From positions 434,001 through 498,000 of the forward strand of contig JAXLRU010000004.1 in the NCBI GenBank assembly GCA_046330935.1: a stretch of DNA of 64,000 nucleotides, in the 5' to 3' direction. Below are positions 9,039 through 18,168 of the stretch, in pieces. Source of the DNA: JAXLRU01 sp046330935 (lineage in GTDB: Bacteria; Actinomycetota; Actinomycetes; Actinomycetales; Kineosporiaceae). Positions within the stretch are counted from its first letter, which is position 1. Each line of letters begins with the position of its first letter. The notes under the pieces are model-generated. The model saw only the letters and a list, made by a program, of their open reading frames with translations. It searched no databases and was not told the origin of the DNA. The position numbers and the translations under genes were made by a program.

Positions 9039-9674
9039 ATGCGATCTCGGGGAACAGGTGCGAGTGGGTCGGTGTCCCGGCGCGGCAGGACGGCCGTCAT
9101 GATCGTCGCGCTTGCGGGAAGCACGCTCCTCGGCGGCTGCTCAGGCGGCAAGGACGAGCCCTCAGCGTGGCCGACCCTCTCGAACACCGTCACTTCCGAC
9201 CCGACCACCCCGACCGCCTCGCCTTCCACGCCGCCGCTCCCGCCGGTCAAGCCCGAGGCCGCCTACCCGAGCACGCCTGAGGGCGCGCAGGAGTTCGTAC
9301 GCTGGTACCTGAAGGCATACGAGTACGCCTACGCAAGCGGTGATCCCACGCCCATCATGGGGGTCGCCACCCGCGGCTGCGTCCAGTGCCAAAGCATCGT
9401 CGATCGGGTGTCGAAAAGAAGAGCGGCCAGCCAGCGACTCCTGGGACAGAGAATCACCGTCACCGGAGCCGCAGTGGCTCCTGGAGCTTCAGCGAAGCAC
9501 ACTGTAGTGCTGGCCACCTTCGACTCCACGGGTTCCACACTTGTGGACGCCGCCGGAAAGACTCTAGACACTTTTTCGCCCGTCAAGAACGAACAACTGC
9601 TTATTGGCTTAACCTGGGACATAGTCGCTGGATGGCGTGTCGTTGACGGACGATTCGACGGGGGCACAAAATGA
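9039..9674 (+). CDS. DUF6318-like secreted lipoprotein
   Basis: This 211-residue protein has a positively charged N-terminus and a hydrophobic segment ending in the lipobox LLGGC (Cys about 35). A Thr/Pro-rich linker follows (TTPTASPSTPPLPP). The C-terminal domain begins with YPSTPEGAQEFVRWYLKAYEYA and contains CVQCQSIV, a pattern of DUF6318-type actinobacterial lipoproteins. It should be anchored to the outer face of the membrane; the function is unknown. Its stop overlaps the next gene by ATGA, so both are probably expressed together. Confidence 0.75.
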   Translation: MRSRGTGASGSVSRRGRTAVMIVALAGSTLLGGCSGGKDEPSAWPTLSNTVTSDPTTPTASPSTPPLPPVKPEAAYPSTPEGAQEFVRWYLKAYEYAYASGDPTPIMGVATRGCVQCQSIVDRVSKRRAASQRLLGQRITVTGAAVAPGASAKHTVVLATFDSTGSTLVDAAGKTLDTFSPVKNEQLLIGLTWDIVAGWRVVDGRFDGGTK

Positions 9675-10597
9675 CGGCGCTGACGCGCCCTCGTCATAAG
9701 TCGGCTCTTGCGGCGACAGTGATGCTTGTCATGGCCAGCCATGCGCTCACAGCATCCGCAGCGACGCGACACCAACCCCCATCGATTCGGCCAACGAACG
9801 CGCCCAACACAACCTTCGCAGGGGAGGCCGCTGGCGCGCTTGCTCGAATCCTCGGCCAGACGACCGAATCCGATGGAAAGACACCCGACGACGCGTTCCT
9901 TTCGAAATCGACCGGACCGAGAAATGCGCCCACGCGCGTCCGGGTCGAGAAACCTTTCTGCCCGGACGACCCGTCTCACGTCAGCCAGGTGATGGGCATT
10001 CAGTGCGATGCAGGCGAGCGAGTGTGCGCCGACGCAGGTATACCTGACGGTAACGCCGTATGGATCCTGTTCGGCCCACCCGGTGTGACCAATCCGCGGC
10101 GCGAGCAACTGCGAGTCTCAGGTGCTCGGTGTCGGCGGCCAGGAGAACCAGCGCCTCGACCTGCTCCTATCCTGAGCCAGCGTCAGCTGAGGGAACTACC
10201 ACTGCCTCCGGGCCGCGCAAACGTGCAGCCGGCCAACCGCCCGGTCTTGGTCCAGATGCCCACGAACGTCTACGTGGACGCGCCCACGGTCACCCTGCGG
10301 ACAACCGTTCTGGGTCAGGCGGTCGAAGTCGAGGCCACGGCGAGCAGCTTCACGTGGACCTTCGGCGACGGCCAGAGCCTCACCACCACCGACCCCGGGG
10401 CGCCCTACCCCGCCATGAGCACAACCCACACCTACACGGCAACTGGCAGGCGAGACATCACCCTCACGACCACCTACACCGCCCGCTTCCGCGTCGCCGG
10501 CAGCAACGAGTGGATCCCCGCCGAGGGCACCGCGCAGGTAGCTAGCCCTCCGATCACCGTCGAAGTGATCGAGACCCGCGCCGTCCTAGTCCCCTGA
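9671..10597 (+). CDS. Secreted PKD-domain protein
   Basis: This 308-residue protein has an N-terminal signal peptide (hydrophobic residues about 12-30, ending ASAA). A low-complexity middle follows, then a PKD-like beta-sandwich domain (about 205-290) with the hallmark FTWTFGDGQSLTT and later THTYTATGRRDITLTTTY. PKD domains mediate protein or carbohydrate contacts at the cell surface. It overlaps the upstream lipoprotein gene by 4 bp. A pairing of this kind suggests a secreted partner for the lipoprotein, but no enzymatic activity is evident. Confidence 0.75.
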   Translation: MTALTRPRHKSALAATVMLVMASHALTASAATRHQPPSIRPTNAPNTTFAGEAAGALARILGQTTESDGKTPDDAFLSKSTGPRNAPTRVRVEKPFCPDDPSHVSQVMGIQCDAGERVCADAGIPDGNAVWILFGPPGVTNPRREQLRVSGARCRRPGEPAPRPAPILSQRQLRELPLPPGRANVQPANRPVLVQMPTNVYVDAPTVTLRTTVLGQAVEVEATASSFTWTFGDGQSLTTTDPGAPYPAMSTTHTYTATGRRDITLTTTYTARFRVAGSNEWIPAEGTAQVASPPITVEVIETRAVLVP

Positions 10598-10661
10598 CCG
10601 CACCTGCCAGTAGGTGCTTCACGCACTCACGGACCGACCGATCGTGGCAGCGGGAGGAACC

Positions 10662-11078
10662 ATGACCGCGGTGCACTTCGGCAGCTTCAGCGCTGCCAGG
10701 ACGAACTTCAAGGACCTGCTCGATGCCGCCGACGACGGCAGGCCCGCGACGGTGTCCCGGGACGACCGTCGGGTGGCGGTGGTGGACGCCGACCGCCTCC
10801 GGCACGCACTGACGCTCATCGTGCCCGCCCCGCAGGCCGTCCCGGAGGGTGACGGCTGGTCACTGCTCATGCCCGGACTGCCCGTCGCGGCCGACGGCGC
10901 CGATCTCGACGCCGCGATCGACGACCTCATCGACGCGCTGCGCGAATACGCCGAGGACTGGAACAGCGGGCTGCGCCTGGCCCGCAACCACCGGGACAAC
11001 TGGGGACTCGTGCAACTGCTCGACCTCAGCTCCGACCAGCAGCTGCATGCGTGGATCACCGGCCAGGCCCTCCGGTGA
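10662..11078 (+). CDS. Phd/YefM-like antitoxin
   Basis: This 138-residue protein begins with a Phd-type DNA-binding and dimerisation fold: FSAARTNFKDLLDAADDGRPATVSRDDRRVAVVDADRLRHAL matches the N-terminal 'prevent-host-death' pattern in order (here split across residues about 7-48). The C-terminal half (DAAIDDLIDALREYAEDWNS) is a longer helical tail that would bind a toxin. The start has a GGGAGGAAC box. The expected partner gene starts at the overlapping GTG (11075) but stops after 27 codons, so the toxin appears lost. Confidence 0.75.
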   Translation: MTAVHFGSFSAARTNFKDLLDAADDGRPATVSRDDRRVAVVDADRLRHALTLIVPAPQAVPEGDGWSLLMPGLPVAADGADLDAAIDDLIDALREYAEDWNSGLRLARNHRDNWGLVQLLDLSSDQQLHAWITGQALR

Positions 11079-11158
11079 AGCTCGGCACCCGTCAGGACCA
11101 CCCGACGTTCGGCACTGCTGCAGGTGCCGACGACGCGTTGTGGGCCTGCACTGGGTGA
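11075..11158 (+). pseudogene. Truncated start of the partner (toxin) gene of the Phd-like antitoxin
   Basis: A GTG overlapping the antitoxin stop (GTGA) opens a 27-codon frame (VKLGTRQDHPTFGT, ending in ALWACTG). Position and coupling are those of a toxin gene, but the frame ends at once and nothing similar continues. This is an inference from context. Confidence 0.35.
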
Positions 11159-11400
11159 GTGTCACGTCCCCGTGCGCGTTACGCAGCTCCATCGGCGCCC
11201 AGGCACGACGCCCAGGAGTGCCGGGGTCGGCGAACTGCTCCGGCAGACGATCGGTCAAGCCGAGCCGTCGCGCCCATGCGGGGTACCGCGTTTGCGCCAG
11301 CTCCGCGTACCCCGGCGAGCCATGGCGAGACCTCCCTCGGGGTTACCGCCGCAACCCTAGCCACGGATGTCATCGTGGTAAGGGTTATGAACCTTGCCTG
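11159..11400. other. Stretch without an intact gene, upstream of the broken vapBC locus
   Basis: No intact gene is visible. The minus strand has a protein-like run (GYAELAQTRYPAWARRLGL, then TDRLPEQFADP) at about 11170-11310 that could be a gene scar, but I cannot assign it. Confidence 0.35.
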
Positions 11401-11597
11401 GACCCTCGCCCGAGGCGGGACAGCTGCTCTTGGCCGCCCCGTACCAGAGCTCGATCAGGACCACGGACGAGAGCACCACGCCCTCGCCGTCCGCCTGGGC
11501 CTTGCGCAGCCTGTCACGCACCGTCGTGGGCTTGTTCCGGAGCACGGCGACGAGGTTGGTGTCGAGCAGATAGTGTCGCGTGTCGTTAATGACTTTA
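11400..11597 (-). pseudogene. vapC: VapC PIN-domain toxin fragment, split from vapB by an insertion sequence
   Basis: The minus strand encodes RHYLLDTNLVAVLRN, the first strand of a PIN-domain ribonuclease with its first catalytic Asp, followed by VVLSSVVLIELWYGAAKS with the conserved Glu. The reading then changes into unrelated sequence, so the C-terminal half of about 80 residues is missing. The start codon is also gone, because the IS630-like element begins directly in front of it. Its antitoxin gene lies on the other side of the element at 12698-12946. VapC toxins cleave RNA; this fragment should be inactive. Confidence 0.75.
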
Positions 11598-12697
11598 TTG
11601 TTGGGGTTGGGGACCATGAGGTATGGCGAATCGACCTGCCCCAGCGCTGATGCTTCGTGATGGTGATCGTGCTGAGTTGGAGCGGTGGACGCGGGCCTCG
11701 ACGGTGGCCGCGGGTGCTGCGCGGCGGGCTCGGATCGTGTTGATGGCGGCCGATGGAGTGGCGAACACGCAGATCGCGGCGATGTTGGGGGTGTCGGTCC
11801 CGACGGTCTTGACCTGGCGTGGCCGCTACCAGAAGTCGGGCCTGGCGGGGTTGGGCGACCTGGCCCGCCCGGGCCGCCCGCGGACCGTGGATCACTCGGC
11901 GATCGTGGCTGCCACGCTGGTCCCACCGCCCAAGCGGCTCGGGGTGACGCACTGGTCCTCGCGGCTGCTGGCGGCCCGGTTGAAGATCAGTCCAGCGACG
12001 GTCGCGCGGGCGTGGCGCTCCTACGGGGTCCAGCCCTGGCGGGCCGAGTCGTTCCGGTTCTCCACCGACCCGCAGCTGGTCGCCAAGGTCAGCGACATCG
12101 TCGGCCTGTACCTGGCGCCCCCGGAGAACGCGATCGTGCTGTGCGTGGACGAGAAGTCCCAGATCCAGGCCCTGGACCGGACCCAGCCGATCCTGCCCCT
12201 GCAACCGGGTCTGATCGAGCGCCGCAGCCACGACTACGTCCGCCACGGCACCTCCACCCTGTTCGCCGCCCTGGACATCGCGACCGGGCACGTGACCGCG
12301 GCGTGCAAGCCCCGCCACCGCCACCAGGAGTTTCTGGCGTTCCTCAAGCAGGTCACCCGCGCCTACCCCGACACCGAGTTGCACCTGGTCATGGACAACT
12401 ACGCCGCGCACAAGACCACCGAGATCAAGGACTGGCTGACCGCCAACCCCCAGGTCAAGGTCCACTTCACCCCCACCCACGCCTCCTGGATGAACCTCGT
12501 CGAGGTCTGGTTCGGCATCGTCGAACGCCAAGCCATCCGCCGCGGCGTGTTCACCTCCGTCAAGGACCTCAACATCAAGATCCGCGCGTTCATCGACGGC
12601 TGGAACGACCGCGCCCACCCCTTCACCTGGACCAAGACCGCCGACGAAGTCCTCGCCAAGGCCAACCGTCAGAAGACTTCAAAGACGGACCAATAGG
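11598..12697. mobile_element. IS630-family insertion sequence in a vapBC locus
   Basis: The element carries one transposase gene and separates vapB from the vapC remnant, both of which read on the opposite strand. IS630 elements target TA dinucleotides. TA steps occur at both likely ends (near 11585-11590 and 12694-12696). I could not define clear terminal inverted repeats by eye, so both ends are approximate. Confidence 0.7.
11623..12696 (+). CDS. IS630-family DDE transposase
   Basis: This 357-residue protein has an N-terminal helix-turn-helix (RARIVLMAADGVANTQIA, residues about 33-65) and a DDE catalytic core. The acidic residues sit in VLCVDEKSQIQ (about 165-175), LVMDNYAAHK (about 255) and SWMNLVEVWFGI (about 290, Glu). 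The order and spacing fit IS630/Tc1 transposases that cut and paste at TA. The frame is intact, so the element could still be mobile. Confidence 0.92.
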   Translation: MANRPAPALMLRDGDRAELERWTRASTVAAGAARRARIVLMAADGVANTQIAAMLGVSVPTVLTWRGRYQKSGLAGLGDLARPGRPRTVDHSAIVAATLVPPPKRLGVTHWSSRLLAARLKISPATVARAWRSYGVQPWRAESFRFSTDPQLVAKVSDIVGLYLAPPENAIVLCVDEKSQIQALDRTQPILPLQPGLIERRSHDYVRHGTSTLFAALDIATGHVTAACKPRHRHQEFLAFLKQVTRAYPDTELHLVMDNYAAHKTTEIKDWLTANPQVKVHFTPTHASWMNLVEVWFGIVERQAIRRGVFTSVKDLNIKIRAFIDGWNDRAHPFTWTKTADEVLAKANRQKTSKTDQ

Positions 12698-12946
12698 TCA
12701 CTCGAAGATGTCCTCGCGGACCGGCGTCGGCGGCTGCTCGCGGCCCTCCTCGAAGCGGGGCACCTCCGCGAATCGATCCAGTTCGCCGACCCACGTGTCG
12801 AGGTCGGCCGCGATCGGCTCCAGGAGCACAGCATCGCCCCCGCGGCGCACCCGAACACGACCGCCTGGCAAGCGGAACTCCTCGGACAACCGCACCGCCT
12901 GGCTCCTCCCGTGCATGAACAGCCTGGCGATCGACGTCTCGGCCAC
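12698..12946 (-). CDS. vapB: VapB-type AbrB-fold antitoxin
   Basis: This 82-residue protein (GTG at 12946) matches VapB antitoxins of the AbrB/MazE swapped-hairpin class: SIARLFMHGRSQAVRLSEEF and then RLPGGRVRVRRGGDAVLLEPI form the DNA-binding part. The C-terminal tail, with FEEGREQPPTPVREDIF, is the toxin-binding part. The gene is intact, but its vapC partner is cut off by the IS630-like element immediately downstream. The antitoxin is left as an orphan that may still bind its operator or neutralise related toxins. Confidence 0.85.
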   Translation of the reverse strand: MAETSIARLFMHGRSQAVRLSEEFRLPGGRVRVRRGGDAVLLEPIAADLDTWVGELDRFAEVPRFEEGREQPPTPVREDIFE

Positions 12947-13030
12947 GGTGCACCCCCTCTTGCAGCCACCAAGAGGATGCATGGTTGCGCCTCAGTGCAG
13001 CTCTGCCGGCCCCAGATCGATGGCGTCTTA

Positions 13031-13047
13031 GTTAGATCGGATCTAAC
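13031..13047. promoter_or_regulatory. 17-bp palindrome just upstream of the ATPase gene
   Basis: GTTAGATC-G-GATCTAAC is a perfect inverted repeat. It ends 8 bp before the ATG of the ATPase gene, leaving no room for a Shine-Dalgarno sequence. It could be an operator overlapping the promoter of a leaderless mRNA. Confidence 0.5.
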
Positions 13048-13055
13048 GTAGATGC

Positions 13056-14480
13056 ATGCGATTCGTTGGCCGCTCGATCGAGCTGGGACGTCTGGAACAG
13101 CAGCTCGCCCCGGTCCTGGCGGGCGAAGGCGGTCGGGCGTTGCTGGTCAACGGTCGACGACGAGTCGGGAAGTCTCGTCTGGTCGAGGAGTTCTGCGAGC
13201 GCTCCGGGCTGCCTTACGTCGTCTTCCAAGCTACCCGGGGCCGCCCGCCCGCCGCCGAACGTGGCGACTTTCTCGCTGCGGTCGCCCGCTCCCCCCTGTC
13301 CGGAGCGGCTCACCTGGAGGGGCTCGTCGCGCCGGACTGGACGCGGGCGTTGCGAAGTCTGGCTCTCGCCGTCGCGAACACCCCCGCCATCGTGGTCCTC
13401 GACGAGCTGCCCTGGCTCATGGAGCAGGACCGCGAGGTCGAGGGTGCTCTCCAGACGGCCTGGGACCAGGAGCTCTCGCGGCTGCCGGTACTGCTGGTTC
13501 TGGTCGGCAGCGACTCCGCCGTCATGCAGGCACTGCAGTCGCCGACCCGCGCCTTCCACCGGAGGGCGGTCCCCATGACCGTCGAACCGCTGTCCCCGGC
13601 AGACGTGCAGGACATGACCGGGCTAGCCGCCGCTGACGCCGTCGACGCGACCCTCGTCACCGGTGGCTACCCCGAGTTGGTCACCGACTGGCCGTCCGGG
13701 GCGACCTGGCGGGACCACCTGACGGAATCGCTGCGGACTCCCCTGTCCCCCTTGCTCGTCGCGGGCCGGCTCACCCTCCTCGGCGAGTTCCCCGAGACCT
13801 CCCTCAACGCCGGGGTGCTGCGCGCCGTCGGGTCCGGTGAGCGCACGTTCTCGACGATCGCCACGGCCGCGGGCGGGGCGGCGCCGCTCGCCGCCGGCAC
13901 CCTCAGCCCGCTCCTCCAGGCGCTGGTCGCCCGTGGCGTCCTCGCCGTCGACCGCCCGCTGTCAGCGAAGCTCGACACCCGTACCACCCGGTACCGGATC
14001 GCCGATCCGTACCTCCGCTTCTGGCTGGCCCTGCTCGCCGACGGGATCCCCCTGGTCGAACGGGGACGCGGCGACCTCGTCATGGCCCGCATCGAGGCGT
14101 CCTGGTCGTCCTGGCGCGGCCGGGCCGTCGAGCCCCTCGTGCGCGAGGCGGTCGCGAGGCTGGCCCCAGGCGCAGGGTGGCCGGACGTCGCGACGGTGGG
14201 CGGGTGGTGGAACCGCGCGAACAACCCGGAGGTGGATCTCGTGGGCGCCGACCGGGACACTCCGGCACGGCACGTGCGGTTCGTCGGGTCCGTGAAGTGG
14301 CACGAGGCCACACCGTTCGGTCCCCGGGAGCGCTACGAGCTGGAACGGGACGCCGTCGCCGTCCCCGGCGCCGACGGGACCACCCCGCTGGTCGCCGTCT
14401 CCCGCGCAGGCGCCACGTCCGACCTCGATCTCGCTGCAGTGTGGGGGCCCGAGGACGTGGTGGACGCCTTCCGCCCGTGA
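13056..14480 (+). CDS. Archaeal-type STAND/AAA ATPase with DUF234 C-terminal domain
   Basis: This 474-residue protein has an N-terminal ATPase of the archaeal-ATPase group: FVGRSIELGRLEQQL, then Walker A NGRRRVGKSRLVEEF (residues about 32-46) and Walker B AIVVLDELPWLM (about 110-121). A winged-helix segment lies at about 235-300. The C-terminal DUF234 domain contains NPEVDLVGAD and VRFVGSVKWHEATPF, a D...ExK-like pattern resembling restriction-endonuclease folds (here V-K rather than E-x-K). The family is common next to defence and mobile genes, but its role is unproven. A perfect palindrome lies directly upstream. Confidence 0.85.
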   Translation: MRFVGRSIELGRLEQQLAPVLAGEGGRALLVNGRRRVGKSRLVEEFCERSGLPYVVFQATRGRPPAAERGDFLAAVARSPLSGAAHLEGLVAPDWTRALRSLALAVANTPAIVVLDELPWLMEQDREVEGALQTAWDQELSRLPVLLVLVGSDSAVMQALQSPTRAFHRRAVPMTVEPLSPADVQDMTGLAAADAVDATLVTGGYPELVTDWPSGATWRDHLTESLRTPLSPLLVAGRLTLLGEFPETSLNAGVLRAVGSGERTFSTIATAAGGAAPLAAGTLSPLLQALVARGVLAVDRPLSAKLDTRTTRYRIADPYLRFWLALLADGIPLVERGRGDLVMARIEASWSSWRGRAVEPLVREAVARLAPGAGWPDVATVGGWWNRANNPEVDLVGADRDTPARHVRFVGSVKWHEATPFGPRERYELERDAVAVPGADGTTPLVAVSRAGATSDLDLAAVWGPEDVVDAFRP

Positions 14481-14713
14481 AGGCGGGAGGTCCGAGCCCG
14501 ACAGGCAAGGTGCGGCTGCCCCGGCCCGCCGACCCCGGACGAGCACCAGCAAGAGCGAAGCCCTCGCCGCAGGTGCGCACCAGCGGCGGGCAGGCGGCTG
14601 AACAGTGCGCACCAGTCGACCCGGGGACGCGCGATCACGATGCTCTTATGTTGTCCTCAGGGTGATCGGGGACGCTGGACGCCCGAAGCATCGTCGGGAG
14701 GGGGTGGGCGGCA

Positions 14714-15403
14714 GTGCACATCCTGATCGCGGATGACGAAGCGGCCATCCGCGAGTCGCTGGAGCGCGTGCTCCAGGTGGAGGGGTACGACACCAGCACC
14801 GTCGCGAACGGTCTGGCCGTGCTCGAGCGCATCGGCGCGGCGGGCGAGCCGCCCGACCTGCTGATCCTCGACGTCATGATGCCCCGCCTGGACGGGTTGG
14901 AGGCCTGCCGGCGGTTGCGGGCCGCGGGCCGTGAGCTGCCGGTGTTGATGCTCACCGCCCGGGACCAGGTCTCGCACCGTGTCGCAGGGCTGGACGCCGG
15001 CGCCGACGACTACCTGCCCAAGCCGTTCGCCATCGAGGAGCTGCTCGCCCGGGTGCGGGCCCTGCTCCGCCGCCGCACCCCGGCCGACGAGCCGTCGCCG
15101 ATCCTGTCCTTCGCCGACGTCCGGATCGATCCCGACGGTTACGAGGCATGGAGGGGCGAGCGGCCGCTGTCCCTGACCCGCACCGAGTTCTCCCTCCTGC
15201 ACGTCCTCGTGCGCAACGCCCCCCGGGTCCTCACCCGGGACGTGCTGTTCGAGGCGATCTGGGGCTACGACATGAGCGCCACCGCGAACAACCTGCAGGT
15301 CTACGTGAGCTACCTGCGCCGGAAGCTGGAGGCGGACGGTGAACCGCGATTGATCTACACGCTGCGCGGCCTGGGATACACGTTGCGCGAGACTCCCCCG
15401 TGA
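14714..15403 (+). CDS. OmpR/MprA-like response regulator
   Basis: This 229-residue protein has a receiver domain (residues 1-115: acidic pocket ADDEAAI, phosphoacceptor Asp in LLILDVMMPRLDG, conserved Lys in DYLPKPFAIEEL). A winged-helix DNA-binding domain follows (about 130-225: LSLTRTEFSLLHVL, YVSYLRRKL, IYTLRGLGYTLR). It overlaps the sensor kinase gene by 4 bp (GTGA), so the two form a two-component system. MprAB-like pairs respond to envelope stress in actinobacteria. The adjacent convergent MMPL gene is a possible target, which is inference. Confidence 0.92.
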   Translation: MHILIADDEAAIRESLERVLQVEGYDTSTVANGLAVLERIGAAGEPPDLLILDVMMPRLDGLEACRRLRAAGRELPVLMLTARDQVSHRVAGLDAGADDYLPKPFAIEELLARVRALLRRRTPADEPSPILSFADVRIDPDGYEAWRGERPLSLTRTEFSLLHVLVRNAPRVLTRDVLFEAIWGYDMSATANNLQVYVSYLRRKLEADGEPRLIYTLRGLGYTLRETPP

Positions 15404-16803
15404 GCGGGCCCGCCGGCCGGGAACCGCGCAGGCTGACCCGCTGGTGGCGCGGACGCTCCCTGCGGACCAGGCTGACGGTGATCGCGGCGACCGCGACCGC
15501 CGCGAGCGTGTTCGTCGCCCTGCAGATCGGCATCGAGCTCCTGGACTGGCAACTGCGCAACGCCGCCCAGGAGCAGCTGCGCGGCGACTCCCGCGTCCTG
15601 GCGGCCAGCGCCGAGCGCACCGGCCTGGCGCAGCTCGAGCTGCCGCCGTACCCCGGGTCCGGGCGGCTGCTGCGGGTCGTCCTCGCCGACGGCTCGACCC
15701 GGGCCCCGACCGGCCAGCCGCCGCTGCCGCCGGTGAGCGAGCAGGCGGCGCGGGTGGCGCGAGGTGCGGCGGCCGACCTGATGGAGTCCGGCGACAGCAA
15801 CGGTGCCGACTACGTCGTCTACACCGCGCGCGCGGGCGGTGGGGCGATCCAGGTCGCCGACATCGAGGAGGAAGGGCCGGTCACCCGGTTCGGGCTGAGC
15901 ATGCTGCTGCTCGGGCTGATCAGCGTCGGGGTGGGCGCTCTCGTCGGGCGGACCGTGGCCAGGGCCGGGCTGGCGCCCATCGACAGGCTGACCGCGGCAG
16001 CGGTCCGCGTCGCCGACACCCGAGACCTCGACGTCGACATCCCCGACGAGGGCGGCGGCGAGATCCGGCGGCTGGTCCGCTCGATCAACGACATGCTGGC
16101 CGCCCTGCGGGACTCCCGCCGGGCCCAGCGGCTGCTGGCCGAGGACGCCGCCCACGAGCTGAAGACGCCACTGACCAGCTTGCGCCTCAACACCGAGCTG
16201 CTGATCCGGCTCGACCGGCGCGGCACCCTCGACACCGCGCTCACCGCGGAGAGCCGGACGCGGCTCCTCAACGATCTCGGCGCCCAGGTGGCCGAGCTGA
16301 GCACCCTCGCCGCCGAGCTCACCGACCTGGCACGCGGCGACGTCACCGACGAGAGCACCGAGCTGATCGACGTCGCCGACGTGGTCCTGGCAGCCGCCGC
16401 TCGGGCACGCTCGCGCGCACCCGACGTCGAGGTCACGCTCGACGTGACGTCCGTGTGGGTGAGCGGGCGTCCCGCCGCCCTCCAGCGGGCCGTGCTCAAC
16501 CTCATCGACAACGCGGGCAAGTGGTCTCCGGCCGACCGACCGGTTCACGTCCGGCTGCATGCCGAGGGCGCGTGGGCGGTGCTCGAGGTCGACGACGCGG
16601 GGCCGGGCATCGACGACGCCGACGTCCCGCGGGTGTTCGACCGCTTCTACCGCGCCGACAGCGCCAGGGCGTTGCCGGGTTCCGGCCTGGGATTGTCGAT
16701 CGTGCAGCGGGTGGTCGCCGCCCACAACGGCCGCACCACCGTCGCCCGATCCGCCCGCGGGGGCGCCCTGCTTCGCATCGAGCTCCCGGCCGCGCGCACG
16801 TGA
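15400..16803 (+). CDS. HAMP-containing sensor histidine kinase (MprB-like)
   Basis: This 467-residue membrane kinase has a first transmembrane segment at about 22-42, an extracytoplasmic sensor region and a second membrane segment at about 165-185 (FGLSMLLLGLISVGVGALVG). Then come a HAMP linker, the dimerisation and phosphoacceptor helix EDAAHELKTPLTSLRLN (His about 252) and a HATPase_c domain (N-box LNLIDNAGKW, G1 DDAGPGI, G2 GSGLGLSIV). It autophosphorylates on His and passes phosphate to the upstream regulator. The C-terminus converges on the MMPL gene across a strong hairpin. Confidence 0.92.
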   Translation: MSGPAGREPRRLTRWWRGRSLRTRLTVIAATATAASVFVALQIGIELLDWQLRNAAQEQLRGDSRVLAASAERTGLAQLELPPYPGSGRLLRVVLADGSTRAPTGQPPLPPVSEQAARVARGAAADLMESGDSNGADYVVYTARAGGGAIQVADIEEEGPVTRFGLSMLLLGLISVGVGALVGRTVARAGLAPIDRLTAAAVRVADTRDLDVDIPDEGGGEIRRLVRSINDMLAALRDSRRAQRLLAEDAAHELKTPLTSLRLNTELLIRLDRRGTLDTALTAESRTRLLNDLGAQVAELSTLAAELTDLARGDVTDESTELIDVADVVLAAAARARSRAPDVEVTLDVTSVWVSGRPAALQRAVLNLIDNAGKWSPADRPVHVRLHAEGAWAVLEVDDAGPGIDDADVPRVFDRFYRADSARALPGSGLGLSIVQRVVAAHNGRTTVARSARGGALLRIELPAART

Positions 16804-16805
16804 GA

Positions 16806-16835
16806 AGACCCGGGACGGGTGCCCGCCCCGGGTCT
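16806..16835. terminator. Bidirectional terminator hairpin
   Basis: Arms 16806-16820 and 16821-16835 pair almost fully (AGACCCGGG with CCCGGGTCT, then CGGG with CCCG). It lies between the 3' ends of the kinase gene and the convergent MMPL gene. Confidence 0.7.
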
Positions 16836-18160
16836 GCTCAGTGCGCCGTCACCGCACGGGCACCTCGTCCTCGACGAGCGACCGTCCGGCGGTCGTCGGC
16901 TGCGCCGCCGGACGAGGCAGCCGGCCCGGCCACCACATCCAGCGCCCGATCAGCAGGGTGAGGGCGGGCACCAGGACCGAGCGCACCAGCAGGGCGTCGA
17001 GCAGCACGCCGAACGCGACGAGGAACCCGACCTCGACCAACAACACCAGCGGGAGGGTGGCGAGCACCGCGAACGTGGCCGCCAGGACCAGGCCCGCCGA
17101 GGTGATGACGCCACCGGTGGCGGACAGGGCCGTGAGCATGCCCTCGCGGGTGCCGCGATGCACAGCCTCCTCCCGCGCCCGGCTCACCAGGAAGATGTTG
17201 TAGTCGACGCCGAGTGCCACCAGGAACAGGAATGCCAGCAGCGGCACCGACGCGTCGATCCCCTTGAACCCGAGGATCGTGTCGAACACGAACACGCTGC
17301 CCCCGAACGCTGCCGCGAACGAGACGATCACGGTGGCCATCAGGACGAGCGGGGCCACGACCGCGCGCAGCAACAGCCCCAACAGGATCAGGACGACGGC
17401 GAGCACCAGCGGGATCACCAGCTTCTCGTCGCGTCTCGTGGTCACCTCGGTGTCGAGGTTCTCCGCACTCGGCCCACCGACGATCGCCTCGGCCCCGTTC
17501 ACCGTGTGGACGGCGGCGCGCACCCGCCTGATCGTGTCGTACTCCGCGGGGGTGTCCGGCGCGTCCGTCGGGAAGACCGACAGGCCGGCCCAGCCACCGC
17601 TGATCCCCTCCGGGACGGCCATCGCCACCCCGGGAGTCTTCTCGACGACGTCGAGCACCTGGTCGGCGGACGCGGGCCGCGTGAAGACCGTCATCGGCTG
17701 ACCGCCCAGTTCGGGGAAGTGCTGGCGCAGGACGGAGAATCCCGTCACCGATTCCGGCGGGGTCGGGAACTGGTCCTGCTCGCGCAGCGCACCGGTGTTG
17801 CCCGTGAGCCCCACCATGAGGACGCCGAGAACGGCGAACGAGCCCAGCGCTGCCACCCATCGGCGGCGGTCGATGGCGCTGCCGAGCCGTCCCCACCATC
17901 CGGGCTTCTGCGCCATGGCCTCGCCGAATCTCGGAATGGCGGGCCAGAAGATCCGCCGGCCGAGCACCACGAGCACCGCCGGGAAGAGCGTGAGCATGGC
18001 CAGCAGCGCGCACAGGATCCCGGCCGCACCGATCGGGCCCAACCCGCTGGTGCTGTTCAGGTCCGCGGCGAGGAGGCACAGCAGACCGGCGACCACGGTC
18101 GCCGCGGACGCGACGACGGCCGGCGCCGCGCCGCGAAGCGCATGGACCATCGCCACCCGG

Positions 18161-18168
18161 ACATTCTC
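18161..18168. repeat. Target-site duplication, left copy
   Basis: ACATTCTC directly precedes the left end of the ISL3 element and is repeated after its right end. Confidence 0.95.

Noticed and set aside
10600..10617. GCACCT-n6-AGGTGC inverted repeat before the Phd-like gene
   Set aside because: Only a 6-bp stem; too short to claim as operator or terminator.
10860..11258. 132-codon minus-strand frame overlapping the Phd-like gene
   Set aside because: Two thirds lie antisense to a well-supported antitoxin. Only 11170-11310 looks protein-like and it has no intact start or end.
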